From JBCCBV01 sp039033855 (GTDB taxonomy: Bacteria > Planctomycetota > Phycisphaerae > Phycisphaerales > Phycisphaeraceae), in contig JBCCBV010000017.1 in the NCBI GenBank assembly GCA_039033855.1, positions 16,088-80,087 of the forward strand: a DNA stretch of 64,000 nucleotides, given 5' to 3'. Numbering within the stretch: the stretch's first letter is position 1; each line of letters starts with the position of its first letter. The translations under genes were made by a program, and so were the position numbers. The notes beneath the pieces are model-generated. The model ran no database searches. It was not told the origin of the DNA and worked only from the letters and a program-made list of their open reading frames with translations. This document shows, piece by piece, positions 47,865 to 57,362 of this stretch.

Positions 47865-50800
47865 ATGCAGCACAGCCAAGCGCAGCAGAGCCGGCGCGGG
47901 TTTGAATCGTCCCCGCGCCTTTGGCGTGCGAGCCGGCGTTGGATCGCGGCGGGCTTGGCGCTCGCGTCGATGCTCGGCGCTGGGTGGGCCGGGGCGCAGC
48001 CGGTGAACGCCGCGGCGTTGGCGCCGATCTACATCGACGACTCGCAAGCCGCCCGCGATGCACAGCGCGAGGTGGACTTGCTCCTGAGCTCCGGCCGGGT
48101 GCCCGACGCGGCGCAGCAACTCCGCTCGCTGATCGGTGACCATGGCGATGCGCTGATCGAGGCCGAGCCCGGCGCCTACGTCCCGGCCCGGGTCTGGGCG
48201 GCCCGGCGGCTGGCCTCGGACCCGCGACTGCTCGACAGCTATCGCCAGCGGTATGAAGCCCAGGCCCAGCACGCGTTCGATCGGGCGGTGGAGTCGGGCG
48301 ACGGGCAAGCTTTCATCGACATGGCCGACGCGTATCCGCAGACGGCCGCGGGTTGGCGGGCGCTGCTCGAAGGCGCTGCGCGCCTGGTGGAATCGGGTCA
48401 GGCCGAGCGGGCGCTCCCGGTGCTGGATGGGCGATCCGCGTTTTCGAGCGTGCTCGATGAACTCGGGCCCCAGGCCGTCGACCGGTGGACCGCGCTTCAC
48501 ACCGCGGCGCTGGCCATGGCGGTGGAGTGGTCCGAGCCGGAGGTTGCGGTTGGGCCGTTGGGCCCGGCCGTTGCGCCGCAAAGCGGGTTGGCGCTGCAGG
48601 CTCAGGCCGTCAAGGAATCGGCGCGGCGGTGGCTTGCGCTGGCACGGCAATCGCACCCGCAGGTCGATACGCCGGACCGAGCGATCTGGTCGCGCTCGTG
48701 GCGGCGATTGCTGGTCGAGCAGAGCTTGTTCGAGGCCGAGCAAGACCCCATGGATGGCGGGGCGCTCGGGGAGGCGCCTTCGCCGTCATCGCTGGCCGTG
48801 GCGGGCGAGTGGGTGGTGGTCGCCGACGGGCTGTCGGTGGCGAAGGTCGACCTGCGCTCTGGCGCACTGGGGTGGGTGTATCGCCCGACGTACACGCCGG
48901 ACCCGCCGATCGAAGAGCCGGACCCGGGGCAAGCCCGCGCTCGAGCGATGCAGATGGCGCAGATGCGGCGTGGCGGCGGCTCGCGCGACGAAGGCGGCGT
49001 GGCCGTGGTCGACGGCACGGTGTACGCGGCGCTGAAGGTGCAACCGGAGAACGACCTCGATGCGACCCGGCGGGGAAGCCGGTCTCTGCCGGAGTCGCGC
49101 CTGGTGGCGATCGACCTGGACACGGGGCAAGAGAGGTGGTCGCTCCGGCCCGAGCAATGGCAAGACCGCTTGTCGCTGAGCTGGATGATCGGTCGGCCGG
49201 TGGTGTCGGCGGGGCGGGTGCACGTGGCGATCCGCCAACTCCGGGGCAGCGGGTTCGGCGACACATTCGTGGTGGCGGCCGACGCGGACACGGGCGCACC
49301 GGCCTGGCATCGCCACGTTTCGAGTGTCGTCCATCGCGGCGGCTGGCCGATGCAGGGCGACCTCCTGGCGGCTCGGCGGGGCTGGCTTTATGTGACCGAC
49401 GGCGCCGGCGTGGTGGCCAAGCTGGCGGCGCGCAGCGGGGCCGTCGACTGGCTGCGGGTCTACGACACCGGGGTGGACGCCTCGTCCCGCCGAGGGGCGC
49501 GCGAACTCGATCCGCCGGTTCCGCTGGACGCCGGGGTGCTGGTGCGCATCCGGGCCGACCGCGGCCTTCAGGGTTGGCTGCTGGACCGGCAGACCGGCGC
49601 ACAACTGCCCGAACCGAGCGAAGGTCTGGCGACCGCCGAGCGGTGGCTTCCCGCCGGGCCGCACGTGCTGGCGGTGGGTCAAGAGGTCGCGTTGTACGAC
49701 GGCACCGACCTTTCGGTGCGCTGGCGTGCCCCCGGCGTCTCGGCGAGCGGGCGCGACATCGCCGCCTGGGCCGGGCGCGGGTTTGTGCTGGTTTCGGCGC
49801 GGTCGCAAACCACGGCGCTCGACCTGGACACCGGCGGAGTGCTCGCCCGGGTCGGCCGGGGCACCACGGTGATTGTCGGCGGCGACGGCCAGTGCGTGCT
49901 GGTGCGCGGCGACGAGCTCCAGTCGTTCGCGGGGTGGGAAACCGTGCGCGCCGCGCTGTCCGGCCGGGCGGACGAACAAAGCGACCCGTCCGGCCTGCTG
50001 GGCCTGGCGCGTATCGGTCTGGCCAACGCCGACGCGGTCGCGGTGCGGGGCGCGATCGACGGCGCCGTCAGGTTGCTCGATGCCCAGGAGTCGCGCCTGG
50101 GGCCGGATGCGCTCGGCGGGCCGGGCGACATCGATGCGGGGCAAGACGCCAACCCCGTGCGCGCGGTGGTGTTCGACCAGATGCTCATGATGGCGGGCCG
50201 GGCCGATGCGCAGCGAACCGGTGTGCGCGACTTCCTGCTCGAAAGCGCTTCGGGCGTGGCGCGTACGGCCTCGCAGGCGATGCGCTTCCACCTGGCCATC
50301 GGCGACCGGCTGAGCAGTGGTGCGGACGCCGACCCGGCCGAGGCCGCAGCCCACTTCCAGGCCGTGCTCTCGGACGATGCGCTTGGCGAAGAGATGTACC
50401 GGGCCGACGGCCTGACCCGGCAGGCACGGCTCGAGGCGGCCTCGCGACTGGCCACGCTGATCCAAACGCACGGCCGATCGTGCTACGCGCGTTTCGAGGC
50501 CGAAGCGCAGGCGGAGCTCGATTCGATGCGCGTGCTCGGCGCCGACGCCGGGGGGTATCTCGACCTGGCTCGGCGGTACCCGTCTTCACGCGCCGCGGGC
50601 GAGGCGACCTGGCGGGCGGCGTCGAGCTTTGCCGAGCGGGGCGAGCACGCGGCGGCGGTGGGCTATTACCGCAGAGCGTTTGCGCTGACCGACGACCGCA
50701 CGCAGCGCGGCGCGGTGGCGTCGGAGTTTGCGCGCTACTACCGCGACCGCGGCCAGCCGTTCCGGGCGGCCCGCTGGCTCGAGCGCGTGGCCACGCAGGA

Positions 50801-52310
50801 CGCTTCGCTGCCCTTGAACGACGGCGATTCGCCCACCACGCCTGCGCAATGGGCCGGAGTGCTGCGGTCCGGTGTCGATCCGGGCGACTTGGGATCGACC
50901 ACCCGGTTCGGCCTGACCGGTGCGGCGCGGCGGATGCCGGGACGGCTGGTGGACGAAATGCCCGGCGCCCGGGCCGATCGCACCGTGGGCGTGCTGGTGC
51001 AGAACGGCTCTTTGCTGGGTTTGCTCGATGCGCCGGGCGGGGCGCTGCGGTGGGTTGTGCCGATGCCCGGCGAATCGGTGCGCGTGGTCTCGGCCCGTCG
51101 GAACCAGTTCGTGCTTTGGGTCGACGACAAGGCGCCGTTGGCGCTCGACGCGCGCGACGGTTCGGTGCGCTGGCGCGGCGCGGAGATGGCGCCCTCGGTC
51201 GTACACGGCGCCGAAGACGTTGAGACCCGACGGCGTACGCTGCGCGACCGCCAGGCGTCGTTGATCCCCGAGCCTGAATCCCACGTGCTTCTGGGCGTGG
51301 CCGAAACCGTCCTTGTCGCGCTCGGCCCGGGGGGACAGGTGGTGGGCGTGGACCTGACCGACGGCCAAGTGCTCTGGCGGCGCACGCTCCCAGGCGACGT
51401 CCCCGATCGGCTGGTGGTGGGCGACGACTTGGCCGTGGCCATTACCCGGGAACAGGCGCCCAACAACGGTGCGACGCGCTACACGTTGGCCTTGCTCGAG
51501 GCGTACACCGGCGACGATCAAGCCCCGCCGCAGCGCAGCGACGAAGCGCCCGCCTGGGCCGGCGTCCTACCCGACGGGTCGGCGGTCGTGGCGTTCGAGA
51601 ACCGTGTGCAGGTGATGGGCGCACTGGGCGCCGAGCCGGCCTGGCAGGTCGATCGCGAACAGTTCGAGGATCAGCTGGTCGGGCCCGGGGTGAGTTCGGC
51701 GCAGCTCCTTGCGTTACACGGCAAGCAGGCCGACGTGAACCAGTCGGCGGTGGTCGCCATCGACATCGGTCAGGGCGTGTTCCGGCGGCGCGTCAGCCTC
51801 AACAGCATGGCCGGCGGCGTGACGCTGCACCGGGTCGGGTCCCATATCGTCGCGGTCGATCACGCCGGGCTGGTCGCGCTCGACGGCCGGGGCGAGCGGG
51901 CCTGGCGGCTTTCTCAAGATGGGCAGACGGTGGCCGGGCACGCACCGGCGGGCGGGTCGCTGTTTGCGCTCGTGCAAGAAACCGGGACACCGCTGGGGCG
52001 CACCACGCCGGGTCAGCAGGCCGTGTGGGTGGTCGAGGGCACGTCCGGCCGGCTCACGCACGCGATTGCGTTGCCGCCGGAACCGGCGATCGACGGCGCC
52101 ACGCTGCGGGTCACCGGGGCCGGATTGGCCGTCCAAGCCGGAGAAAGCGTCCTGCTGCTCGGGATCGTCGCGGAATCTGAGCCCGAGACGCCAAGCCGGG
52201 CAGAAGCCTCGGCCGATCGTCCTACAGTGCCGCCCATCGCGCCGGCGGGCCTTGCGTCGCCCGCGCCGATCCCCGACGCCGTGTCCCCCGATCCGGAGCC
52301 CCTGCCGTGA
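47865..52310 (+). CDS. Large secreted PQQ-type beta-propeller protein
   Basis: 1481 residues from ATG 47865 (GGAGCGGGG just upstream). The N-terminal signal (WIAAGLALASMLGAGWAGA) is cleaved before QPVNA. An alpha-helical TPR-like part precedes and follows propeller strands such as LVAIDLDTGQERWSLR, ALDLDTGGVLARV, VVGVDLTDGQVLWRR and GLVALDGRGERAWRL, the PQQ-repeat pattern of BamB-like and dehydrogenase propellers. No PQQ-dehydrogenase catalytic residues are evident. The C-terminus is a Pro/Ala-rich tail. The stop overlaps the GTG of glyA (GTGA). It probably acts in the periplasm or outer surface; the role is unknown. Confidence 0.85.
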   Translation: MQHSQAQQSRRGFESSPRLWRASRRWIAAGLALASMLGAGWAGAQPVNAAALAPIYIDDSQAARDAQREVDLLLSSGRVPDAAQQLRSLIGDHGDALIEAEPGAYVPARVWAARRLASDPRLLDSYRQRYEAQAQHAFDRAVESGDGQAFIDMADAYPQTAAGWRALLEGAARLVESGQAERALPVLDGRSAFSSVLDELGPQAVDRWTALHTAALAMAVEWSEPEVAVGPLGPAVAPQSGLALQAQAVKESARRWLALARQSHPQVDTPDRAIWSRSWRRLLVEQSLFEAEQDPMDGGALGEAPSPSSLAVAGEWVVVADGLSVAKVDLRSGALGWVYRPTYTPDPPIEEPDPGQARARAMQMAQMRRGGGSRDEGGVAVVDGTVYAALKVQPENDLDATRRGSRSLPESRLVAIDLDTGQERWSLRPEQWQDRLSLSWMIGRPVVSAGRVHVAIRQLRGSGFGDTFVVAADADTGAPAWHRHVSSVVHRGGWPMQGDLLAARRGWLYVTDGAGVVAKLAARSGAVDWLRVYDTGVDASSRRGARELDPPVPLDAGVLVRIRADRGLQGWLLDRQTGAQLPEPSEGLATAERWLPAGPHVLAVGQEVALYDGTDLSVRWRAPGVSASGRDIAAWAGRGFVLVSARSQTTALDLDTGGVLARVGRGTTVIVGGDGQCVLVRGDELQSFAGWETVRAALSGRADEQSDPSGLLGLARIGLANADAVAVRGAIDGAVRLLDAQESRLGPDALGGPGDIDAGQDANPVRAVVFDQMLMMAGRADAQRTGVRDFLLESASGVARTASQAMRFHLAIGDRLSSGADADPAEAAAHFQAVLSDDALGEEMYRADGLTRQARLEAASRLATLIQTHGRSCYARFEAEAQAELDSMRVLGADAGGYLDLARRYPSSRAAGEATWRAASSFAERGEHAAAVGYYRRAFALTDDRTQRGAVASEFARYYRDRGQPFRAARWLERVATQDASLPLNDGDSPTTPAQWAGVLRSGVDPGDLGSTTRFGLTGAARRMPGRLVDEMPGARADRTVGVLVQNGSLLGLLDAPGGALRWVVPMPGESVRVVSARRNQFVLWVDDKAPLALDARDGSVRWRGAEMAPSVVHGAEDVETRRRTLRDRQASLIPEPESHVLLGVAETVLVALGPGGQVVGVDLTDGQVLWRRTLPGDVPDRLVVGDDLAVAITREQAPNNGATRYTLALLEAYTGDDQAPPQRSDEAPAWAGVLPDGSAVVAFENRVQVMGALGAEPAWQVDREQFEDQLVGPGVSSAQLLALHGKQADVNQSAVVAIDIGQGVFRRRVSLNSMAGGVTLHRVGSHIVAVDHAGLVALDGRGERAWRLSQDGQTVAGHAPAGGSLFALVQETGTPLGRTTPGQQAVWVVEGTSGRLTHAIALPPEPAIDGATLRVTGAGLAVQAGESVLLLGIVAESEPETPSRAEASADRPTVPPIAPAGLASPAPIPDAVSPDPEPLP

Positions 52311-53596
52311 CCCAGCTCGACGCCCCGACCGACCCGCACGCTTCGCTGCAACAGACCGACCCCGACGTCGCCGCGATCGTGGCGCGCGAAGAGAACCGCC
52401 AGGCCAAGACGCTGGAGATGATCGCGTCGGAAAACCACGTTTCGCCCGCGGTCATGGCTGCGGTGGGTTCGTGCCTGACCAACAAATACGCCGAGGGCTA
52501 CCCCGGCAAGCGGTACTACTCGGGCTGCGTCCACCACGACGAGGTCGAGACGCTGGCCATCGAACGCGCCAAGGCACTCTTCGGCTGCGGCTACGCCAAC
52601 GTGCAACCGCACTCGGGTGCCAGCGCCAACATCGCGGTGTTCCTGGCGATGCTCCAGCCCGGAGACACGTTCTTGTCGATCGAACTTTCCGACGGCGGGC
52701 ACCTGACCCACGGCAGCCGGGTGAACATGTCGGGCAAGTGGTTCAAGCCGGTGCATTACCCGCTGGCGGATCAGCCCGGGACCGAGGGGCACGAGCGGAT
52801 CGACTACGACGCCGTGCGCGCGCTGGCCGTCGAGCACAAGCCCAAGCTGATCATCTGCGGTTATTCGGCGTATCCGCGGACCATCGATTTCGCCAAGTTC
52901 CGGGCCGTCGCCGACGAGGTCGGCGCGTTCCTGCTGGCGGACATCGCGCACATCGCCGGGCTGGTGGCGGGGGGCGCGCACCCGTCGCCGTTCCCCCACT
53001 GCCACGTGGTGAGCACGACCACGCACAAAACCCTGCGCGGCCCGCGCGGCGGCCTGCTGCTGACCGACGACGCCGACATCGCCAAGAAGCTCGACAAGGC
53101 CGTGTTCCCGGGTTCGCAAGGCGGCCCGCTGATGCACGTGATCGCCGGCAAGGCCGTGGCGTTTGGCGAGGCGCTGTCGCCCGAGTTCAAGGCCTACGCC
53201 CAGCAGATCGTGGCCAACGCCAAGGCCTTCGCCCAGGCGATGACCGCTAAGGGCCTGCGGCTGGTCTCCGGCGGCACCGACAACCACCTCGTGCTCGTCG
53301 ACCTGCGCCAGAGCCATCCGGACGTGACCGGCAAGGACGCCTCGGCCTGGTTGGATCAGGCGGGCATCATCGCCAACCAGAACACGGTGCCCGGCGACGA
53401 GCGCGGCCCGATGACCACCTCCGGCGTACGGCTCGGCCTGCCCGCGCTGACCACCCGCGGCCTGACCGAATCCGACATGCCCGGCCTGGCCGACCTGGTC
53501 TACCGGGTGATCGACTCGGCCAGCGACGAGGCCACGCTGGCCGCAGTGCGCAGCGACGTCGAGGCGCTCGCCGAGCGCTTCCCGATGCCGCATTGA
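52307..53596 (+). CDS. glyA: Serine hydroxymethyltransferase
   Basis: 429 residues. It interconverts serine and glycine with tetrahydrofolate and PLP. The PLP-binding Lys241 is in STTTHKTLRGPRGG. Earlier hallmarks are LEMIASENHVSPAV, NKYAEGYPGKRYYSGC and ADIAHIAGLVAGG. GTG 52307 overlaps the stop of the propeller gene by four bases, so translation may be coupled. An intrinsic terminator-like hairpin follows 21 bp after the stop. Confidence 0.96.
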   Translation: MTQLDAPTDPHASLQQTDPDVAAIVAREENRQAKTLEMIASENHVSPAVMAAVGSCLTNKYAEGYPGKRYYSGCVHHDEVETLAIERAKALFGCGYANVQPHSGASANIAVFLAMLQPGDTFLSIELSDGGHLTHGSRVNMSGKWFKPVHYPLADQPGTEGHERIDYDAVRALAVEHKPKLIICGYSAYPRTIDFAKFRAVADEVGAFLLADIAHIAGLVAGGAHPSPFPHCHVVSTTTHKTLRGPRGGLLLTDDADIAKKLDKAVFPGSQGGPLMHVIAGKAVAFGEALSPEFKAYAQQIVANAKAFAQAMTAKGLRLVSGGTDNHLVLVDLRQSHPDVTGKDASAWLDQAGIIANQNTVPGDERGPMTTSGVRLGLPALTTRGLTESDMPGLADLVYRVIDSASDEATLAAVRSDVEALAERFPMPH

Positions 53597-53617
53597 TGGA
53601 TGCGCTGCGCGAAGGCG

Positions 53618-53638
53618 AACTACGCCGTAGTTATTTTT
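53618..53638 (+). terminator. Rho-independent terminator after glyA
   Basis: AACTAC (53618-53623), loop GCC, GTAGTT (53627-53632), then ATTTTT. The stem is short but perfect and the T-tract follows directly. Confidence 0.55.
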
Positions 53639-53729
53639 CAATTGCGACACGCGTATTGCAATCCCCGCGCGCCTCCGGCGTTATGCCCGGTGCGACGCAA
53701 CATGTCGTTGCGCCGGCAGAACGGCTCGG

Positions 53730-54392
53730 ATGAATCGCAACACGCTCAACTACGTCGTCGACGGCGTCCTGGCTCTGCTTGGGTTGGCGGTCGCGGCGAC
53801 GGGGCTGCTGATCGGCTTTGTGATGCCACCACAAACCGGAGCCAAGGGTCTGACGCTGCTCGGGTTGACACGGCACGGCTGGGGTTCGCTGCACACCTGG
53901 ATGGGCGTGGCGATTGTCTTGCTCGTCCTGCTGCATCTGGCTTTGCACTGGAACTGGGTCTGCGCGACCACGCGTCGGCTGGCGCTCGGGACCGGCGCCG
54001 GGGCGCTGTCTCCCAGCCGTCGGCGCGGGTACGGCGTCGTGGCGCTCGTGCTGCTGGCAGCGGGTTTCGTCGGCGGCTATTTCGCGGCGCAAGCTGCGAT
54101 GCGCGCGCCCGCGACGGCCGATGCGTCCACCCCGGCCACGTCGAATGCCGAGACGCCCGGCCATCACGGCGACCCGTTGGCGACGTCGCTGCGCGGCTCG
54201 ATGACCTTCGGCGAACTCTGCGACTACCTCCACGCCGAGCCAGCTCAAGTTCGGGCCCGCCTTGGCATAACGACCGCAATCGACCGTGACCGGACCCTCG
54301 GCGATATTGCTCGCCAGCAGGGCAAGACGATGGCGTGGCTGCGGCTGCGCATTCAAACCATGGCCATAGAACCGGCGCACAGCCAAGATTAG
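53730..54392 (+). CDS. DUF4405-type membrane protein
   Basis: 220 residues. Three hydrophobic segments are seen, near 8-30 (VDGVLALLGLAVAATGLLIGFV), 52-75 (LHTWMGVAIVLLVLLHLALHW) and 98-122 (GVVALVLLAAGFVGGYFAA). His residues in the second (LHTW, LLHLALHW) resemble haem ligands of small cytochrome b-like proteins, a property known for parts of the DUF4405 group. The C-terminus (155-220) is soluble, with a TFGELCDYLHAEPAQV segment. ATG 53730 lacks a clear ribosome-binding site. Confidence 0.7.
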   Translation: MNRNTLNYVVDGVLALLGLAVAATGLLIGFVMPPQTGAKGLTLLGLTRHGWGSLHTWMGVAIVLLVLLHLALHWNWVCATTRRLALGTGAGALSPSRRRGYGVVALVLLAAGFVGGYFAAQAAMRAPATADASTPATSNAETPGHHGDPLATSLRGSMTFGELCDYLHAEPAQVRARLGITTAIDRDRTLGDIARQQGKTMAWLRLRIQTMAIEPAHSQD

Positions 54393-54442
54393 GTGTAAGT
54401 AATACGACGCCTGGGTCCTCGGCCCACACCCGCTTCAGCGCG

Positions 54443-56239
54443 TCAGCTCTTTTCGCCCAGCGTGACGTCGTCGTGCGGCACGATGTTGTCGTCGTGCGTG
54501 GTGGCGGCCAGGTTGAGTACGGCCCGGAGTTCGGTGGCGTTGCGGGCCCGCAAGCACCGCCTGCGGGTGTCGGCCTCGGCGAACGCCTCGGCGAACAGCG
54601 AGAGCATTTCGATCTGGGCGCCGGGGTCGCTGTCGGGCGTGAGGATCAGGCAGACCAGCCTCGCGGATTGGCCGTCGGGCGCGTCGAAGTCGACGCCGTC
54701 GCCGCAGCGGGCGAGGACCAGGACGGATTTGCTTAGGCCGTCCAGGCGCGCGTGGGGCACGGCCAGGCCGTTGGGCAGCCCGGTGTGCATCATCGACTCG
54801 CGCCGCCAAACGGCGTCGAAGACCTGTTCGGGCGGCAGGCCGGCGACCTCGGCCGCGTGGTGCGACATGGTCCGCAAGAGGTCTTCGAGCGTCGGCGCGG
54901 GGGGATCGATCAGCACGCCGCGGTCGCCCAGGATTTCGTGGAACTTTCGGCGGGGCGGCCGTTTGAGCACGCGCTGCATGGCCGGGCCGGAGATTAGCGA
55001 CGTGCCCAGCGCCAGGAACACGATCGCCACGAGCAGGCTTTCGGAAATGAGCTTGGCCTCGAAGGCCAGCTGTCCCAGGATGATGCCCACCGCGCCCTGG
55101 GCCGCCATGCCAAAGCCCACCGCCCAGCTCTCCTGGTTGGACATCTTGGCCAGCCGGGCGCCGGCGTAACAGCTGAGTACCTTGCCCGTCGCGGCGACCA
55201 CGAACACCAGCGCCACCAGTTGCAGGTCGAACGATTCGACGAAGTTGATCCGCAGGCCAATGGAGGCGAAGAACACCGGCGCGAAGATGTTGGTCACGAA
55301 CTGGTGGATGGTGTCGCGCGTGCGTTCGCGCAGGTGGTGCGAATCGCCCAGGGCCACGCCGGCGATAAACGCGCCGAAGATCGAGTGCACCCCGAGCCAT
55401 TCGGTGAAGGCCGCCGACACCAGCGCCACGAAGAACACGAAAGCGATCACCCCGCCCGGCCAGGACCAGTGGGCCTGCACGTAGACCAGCACGCGGTGCA
55501 TCAGCCACCGGCCGACGGTCATCATCAGCGCCAGGAAGCCGAGGGTCAGCCCGATGGTGGTCCACACGCCGTGGCCCGTGGCGGCCTCGCCCGGGAGCGC
55601 CGGCAGCAGGGCCAGCACCACCGCGAAGCCGATCCACCCCACCACGTCGTTGAGCATGGCGCTGGAGATGATGAGCATGCCCAGGTCGCTCTTGGCCAGG
55701 TTCAGGTCCATGAGGATCTTGGCGATGACCGGCAGGGCGGTGATCGACAGCGCCACGCCCACAAACACGGTGAACGCCTCTGGCGCCTGCAGCCCGCGCT
55801 CGCCCATGCCCAGGTCTTCGCCCATCGACAGCGCCAGCGTCACGCCGGCCAGCAGCGGGATGGCGATCCCGAACGCCGAGACCGACAGCATCGCCTTGCC
55901 CTGGCGCCAGACGGCGGACAGGTCGACCTCGAGCCCGACCGCCAACAGAAGCAGCGTGGCCGAGAGGGTGATGAACCCGTCGGTAGCGATTTGCGTGGCT
56001 CCAGCGGCCTGCTCGCCCGAGCCGGGGAACAGCCACTGGTAGACGTCAGGCCCGACCGCGCCCAGCAGCGTGGGGCCGAGCACGATGCCCGCGGCGATTT
56101 CGCCGAGCACCATCGGTTGGCCCAGCCCGCGCACGATCTCGCCGAGCAGGCGGGCCAGCCCCAACAGCATGGCCAGGGCCAGCAGCAGCCGGGTGATGTC
56201 GGATACCCCAAGCGAGGCGGCGGCGAACGTCAAGCTCAT
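54443..56239 (-). CDS. Na+/H+ (cation:proton) antiporter with C-terminal PTS EIIA domain
   Basis: 598 residues. The first 400 form a CPA2-type antiporter of 11-13 membrane helices, with LGEIAAGIVLGPTLLG, LSATLLLLAVGLEVDLS and HSIFGAFIAGVALGD. Residues about 430-585 form a type-2 PTS EIIA domain, with the phosphorylatable His496 in GLAVPHARL. The EIIA could couple transport to PEP-dependent phosphorylation by EI/HPr; ptsI is encoded at 21071-22837. No TrkA-N domain is present. ATG 56239. sucD diverges 146 bp away. Confidence 0.92.
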   Translation of the reverse strand: MSLTFAAASLGVSDITRLLLALAMLLGLARLLGEIVRGLGQPMVLGEIAAGIVLGPTLLGAVGPDVYQWLFPGSGEQAAGATQIATDGFITLSATLLLLAVGLEVDLSAVWRQGKAMLSVSAFGIAIPLLAGVTLALSMGEDLGMGERGLQAPEAFTVFVGVALSITALPVIAKILMDLNLAKSDLGMLIISSAMLNDVVGWIGFAVVLALLPALPGEAATGHGVWTTIGLTLGFLALMMTVGRWLMHRVLVYVQAHWSWPGGVIAFVFFVALVSAAFTEWLGVHSIFGAFIAGVALGDSHHLRERTRDTIHQFVTNIFAPVFFASIGLRINFVESFDLQLVALVFVVAATGKVLSCYAGARLAKMSNQESWAVGFGMAAQGAVGIILGQLAFEAKLISESLLVAIVFLALGTSLISGPAMQRVLKRPPRRKFHEILGDRGVLIDPPAPTLEDLLRTMSHHAAEVAGLPPEQVFDAVWRRESMMHTGLPNGLAVPHARLDGLSKSVLVLARCGDGVDFDAPDGQSARLVCLILTPDSDPGAQIEMLSLFAEAFAEADTRRRCLRARNATELRAVLNLAATTHDDNIVPHDDVTLGEKS

Positions 56240-56370
56240 GCGGTCTCCGCAAAACGGCGCGGCGCAGACACGGCCGCGACGCCGGGGCCGAGTGTAACGG
56301 CAGGCGGCCGTCGCTTACCAAGCTCAGCGTGTACCGCCGGGGCGTCTTTGTGGAGCGCGACCCGGGCCGG

Positions 56371-56376
56371 TATCCT
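56371..56376 (+). promoter_or_regulatory. Candidate -10 hexamer TATCCT before sucD
   Basis: TATCCT lies 9 nt before ATG 56386, with GC-rich sequence and no Shine-Dalgarno between. Identical to the hexamer before fcl. Confidence 0.4.
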
Positions 56377-56385
56377 TCGCGGCCC

Positions 56386-57285
56386 ATGAGCATCCTCGTC
56401 GATCGTCAAACCAAGGTCATCTGCCAAGGCGTCACCGGAAAAGCCGGGCAGTTCCACACCACCCAGTGCTTGAAGTACGGCACGCAGATGGTCGGGGGCG
56501 TGACCCCCAACAAGGGCGGCCAGACCGAGGAGAACGGCCTGCCGGTGTTCGACACGGTGTTCGACGCGGTGCGCTCGACCGGCGCCGAGGCCACGATGAT
56601 CTTCGTACCCCCGCCGTTCGCCGCCGACGCCATTCTTGAGGCTGCCGACGCGGGCATCCGCCTGGTGGTCTGCATCACCGAGGGCATCCCGGTGGTGGAC
56701 ATGATGCGTGTCCGCCGAGCGCTGCGCGACTTCCCCGACACCACGCTCATCGGCCCGAACTGCCCGGGGGTCATCACGCCCGGCCAGTGCAAGATCGGGA
56801 TCATGCCCGGCTACATCCACCGTCCGCGCAACGAGGCGGCCAGCGGCAAGGCCGTGGGCATCGTCAGCCGGTCCGGCACGCTGACCTACGAGGCCGTCTG
56901 GCAGACCGCCAACCAAGGGCTCGGCCAAAGCACCTGCGTGGGCATCGGCGGCGACCCGGTGCGCGGGCTGAACTTCGTCGACGTGGTCCGCATGCTGGAC
57001 GAAGACGAAGAGACCGACGGCATCGTGCTCATTGGCGAGATCGGCGGCGCCGACGAGGAGGCCGCGGCCGACTACATCCAGGCCCACGTCGATAAACCCG
57101 TGACGGCGTTTATCGCCGGCCGCACCGCGCCGCCCGGCCGACGCATGGGCCACGCCGGCGCCATCGTCAGCGGCGGGCAGGGCACGGCCGAGGGCAAGAT
57201 CGACGCGCTCAAGGCCGCCGGCTGCCACATCGCCGAAAGCCCCGCCGACCTCGGCACGACCATGGCCAAGGCGCTCGGGCTGTAA
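56386..57285 (+). CDS. sucD: Succinyl-CoA ligase alpha subunit
   Basis: 299 residues. It carries the phosphohistidine (His256 in RRMGHAGAIV), the CoA-binding N-terminal motif CQGVTGKAGQFH and the GIVSRSGTLTYEAV switch. It makes succinyl-CoA/succinate interconversion possible only together with the beta subunit, SucC, which is not in the window. ATG 56386 is taken over an ORF start at 56329 because SucD proteins begin at SILVD-like sequence. Confidence 0.95.
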   Translation: MSILVDRQTKVICQGVTGKAGQFHTTQCLKYGTQMVGGVTPNKGGQTEENGLPVFDTVFDAVRSTGAEATMIFVPPPFAADAILEAADAGIRLVVCITEGIPVVDMMRVRRALRDFPDTTLIGPNCPGVITPGQCKIGIMPGYIHRPRNEAASGKAVGIVSRSGTLTYEAVWQTANQGLGQSTCVGIGGDPVRGLNFVDVVRMLDEDEETDGIVLIGEIGGADEEAAADYIQAHVDKPVTAFIAGRTAPPGRRMGHAGAIVSGGQGTAEGKIDALKAAGCHIAESPADLGTTMAKALGL

Positions 57286-57351
57286 GCTTTGGCGCTCTGT
57301 TGCTGCCATACCCGGGCCGCAAATCGATTGGTGGAAGCGGGATGTTCACTT

Positions 57352-57357
57352 ATGCTT
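57352..57357 (+). promoter_or_regulatory. Candidate -10 hexamer TATGCT before clpS
   Basis: TATGCT lies 5 nt before ATG 57363. A weak TTGGTG is 17 nt upstream. Transcription would then begin at or near the start codon. Confidence 0.45.
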
Positions 57358-57362
57358 GACGC

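Noticed and set aside
46827..48743. 638-codon minus-strand ORF over the PfkB and propeller genes
   Set aside because: Arg/Pro-rich and crossing two real genes and their promoter region.
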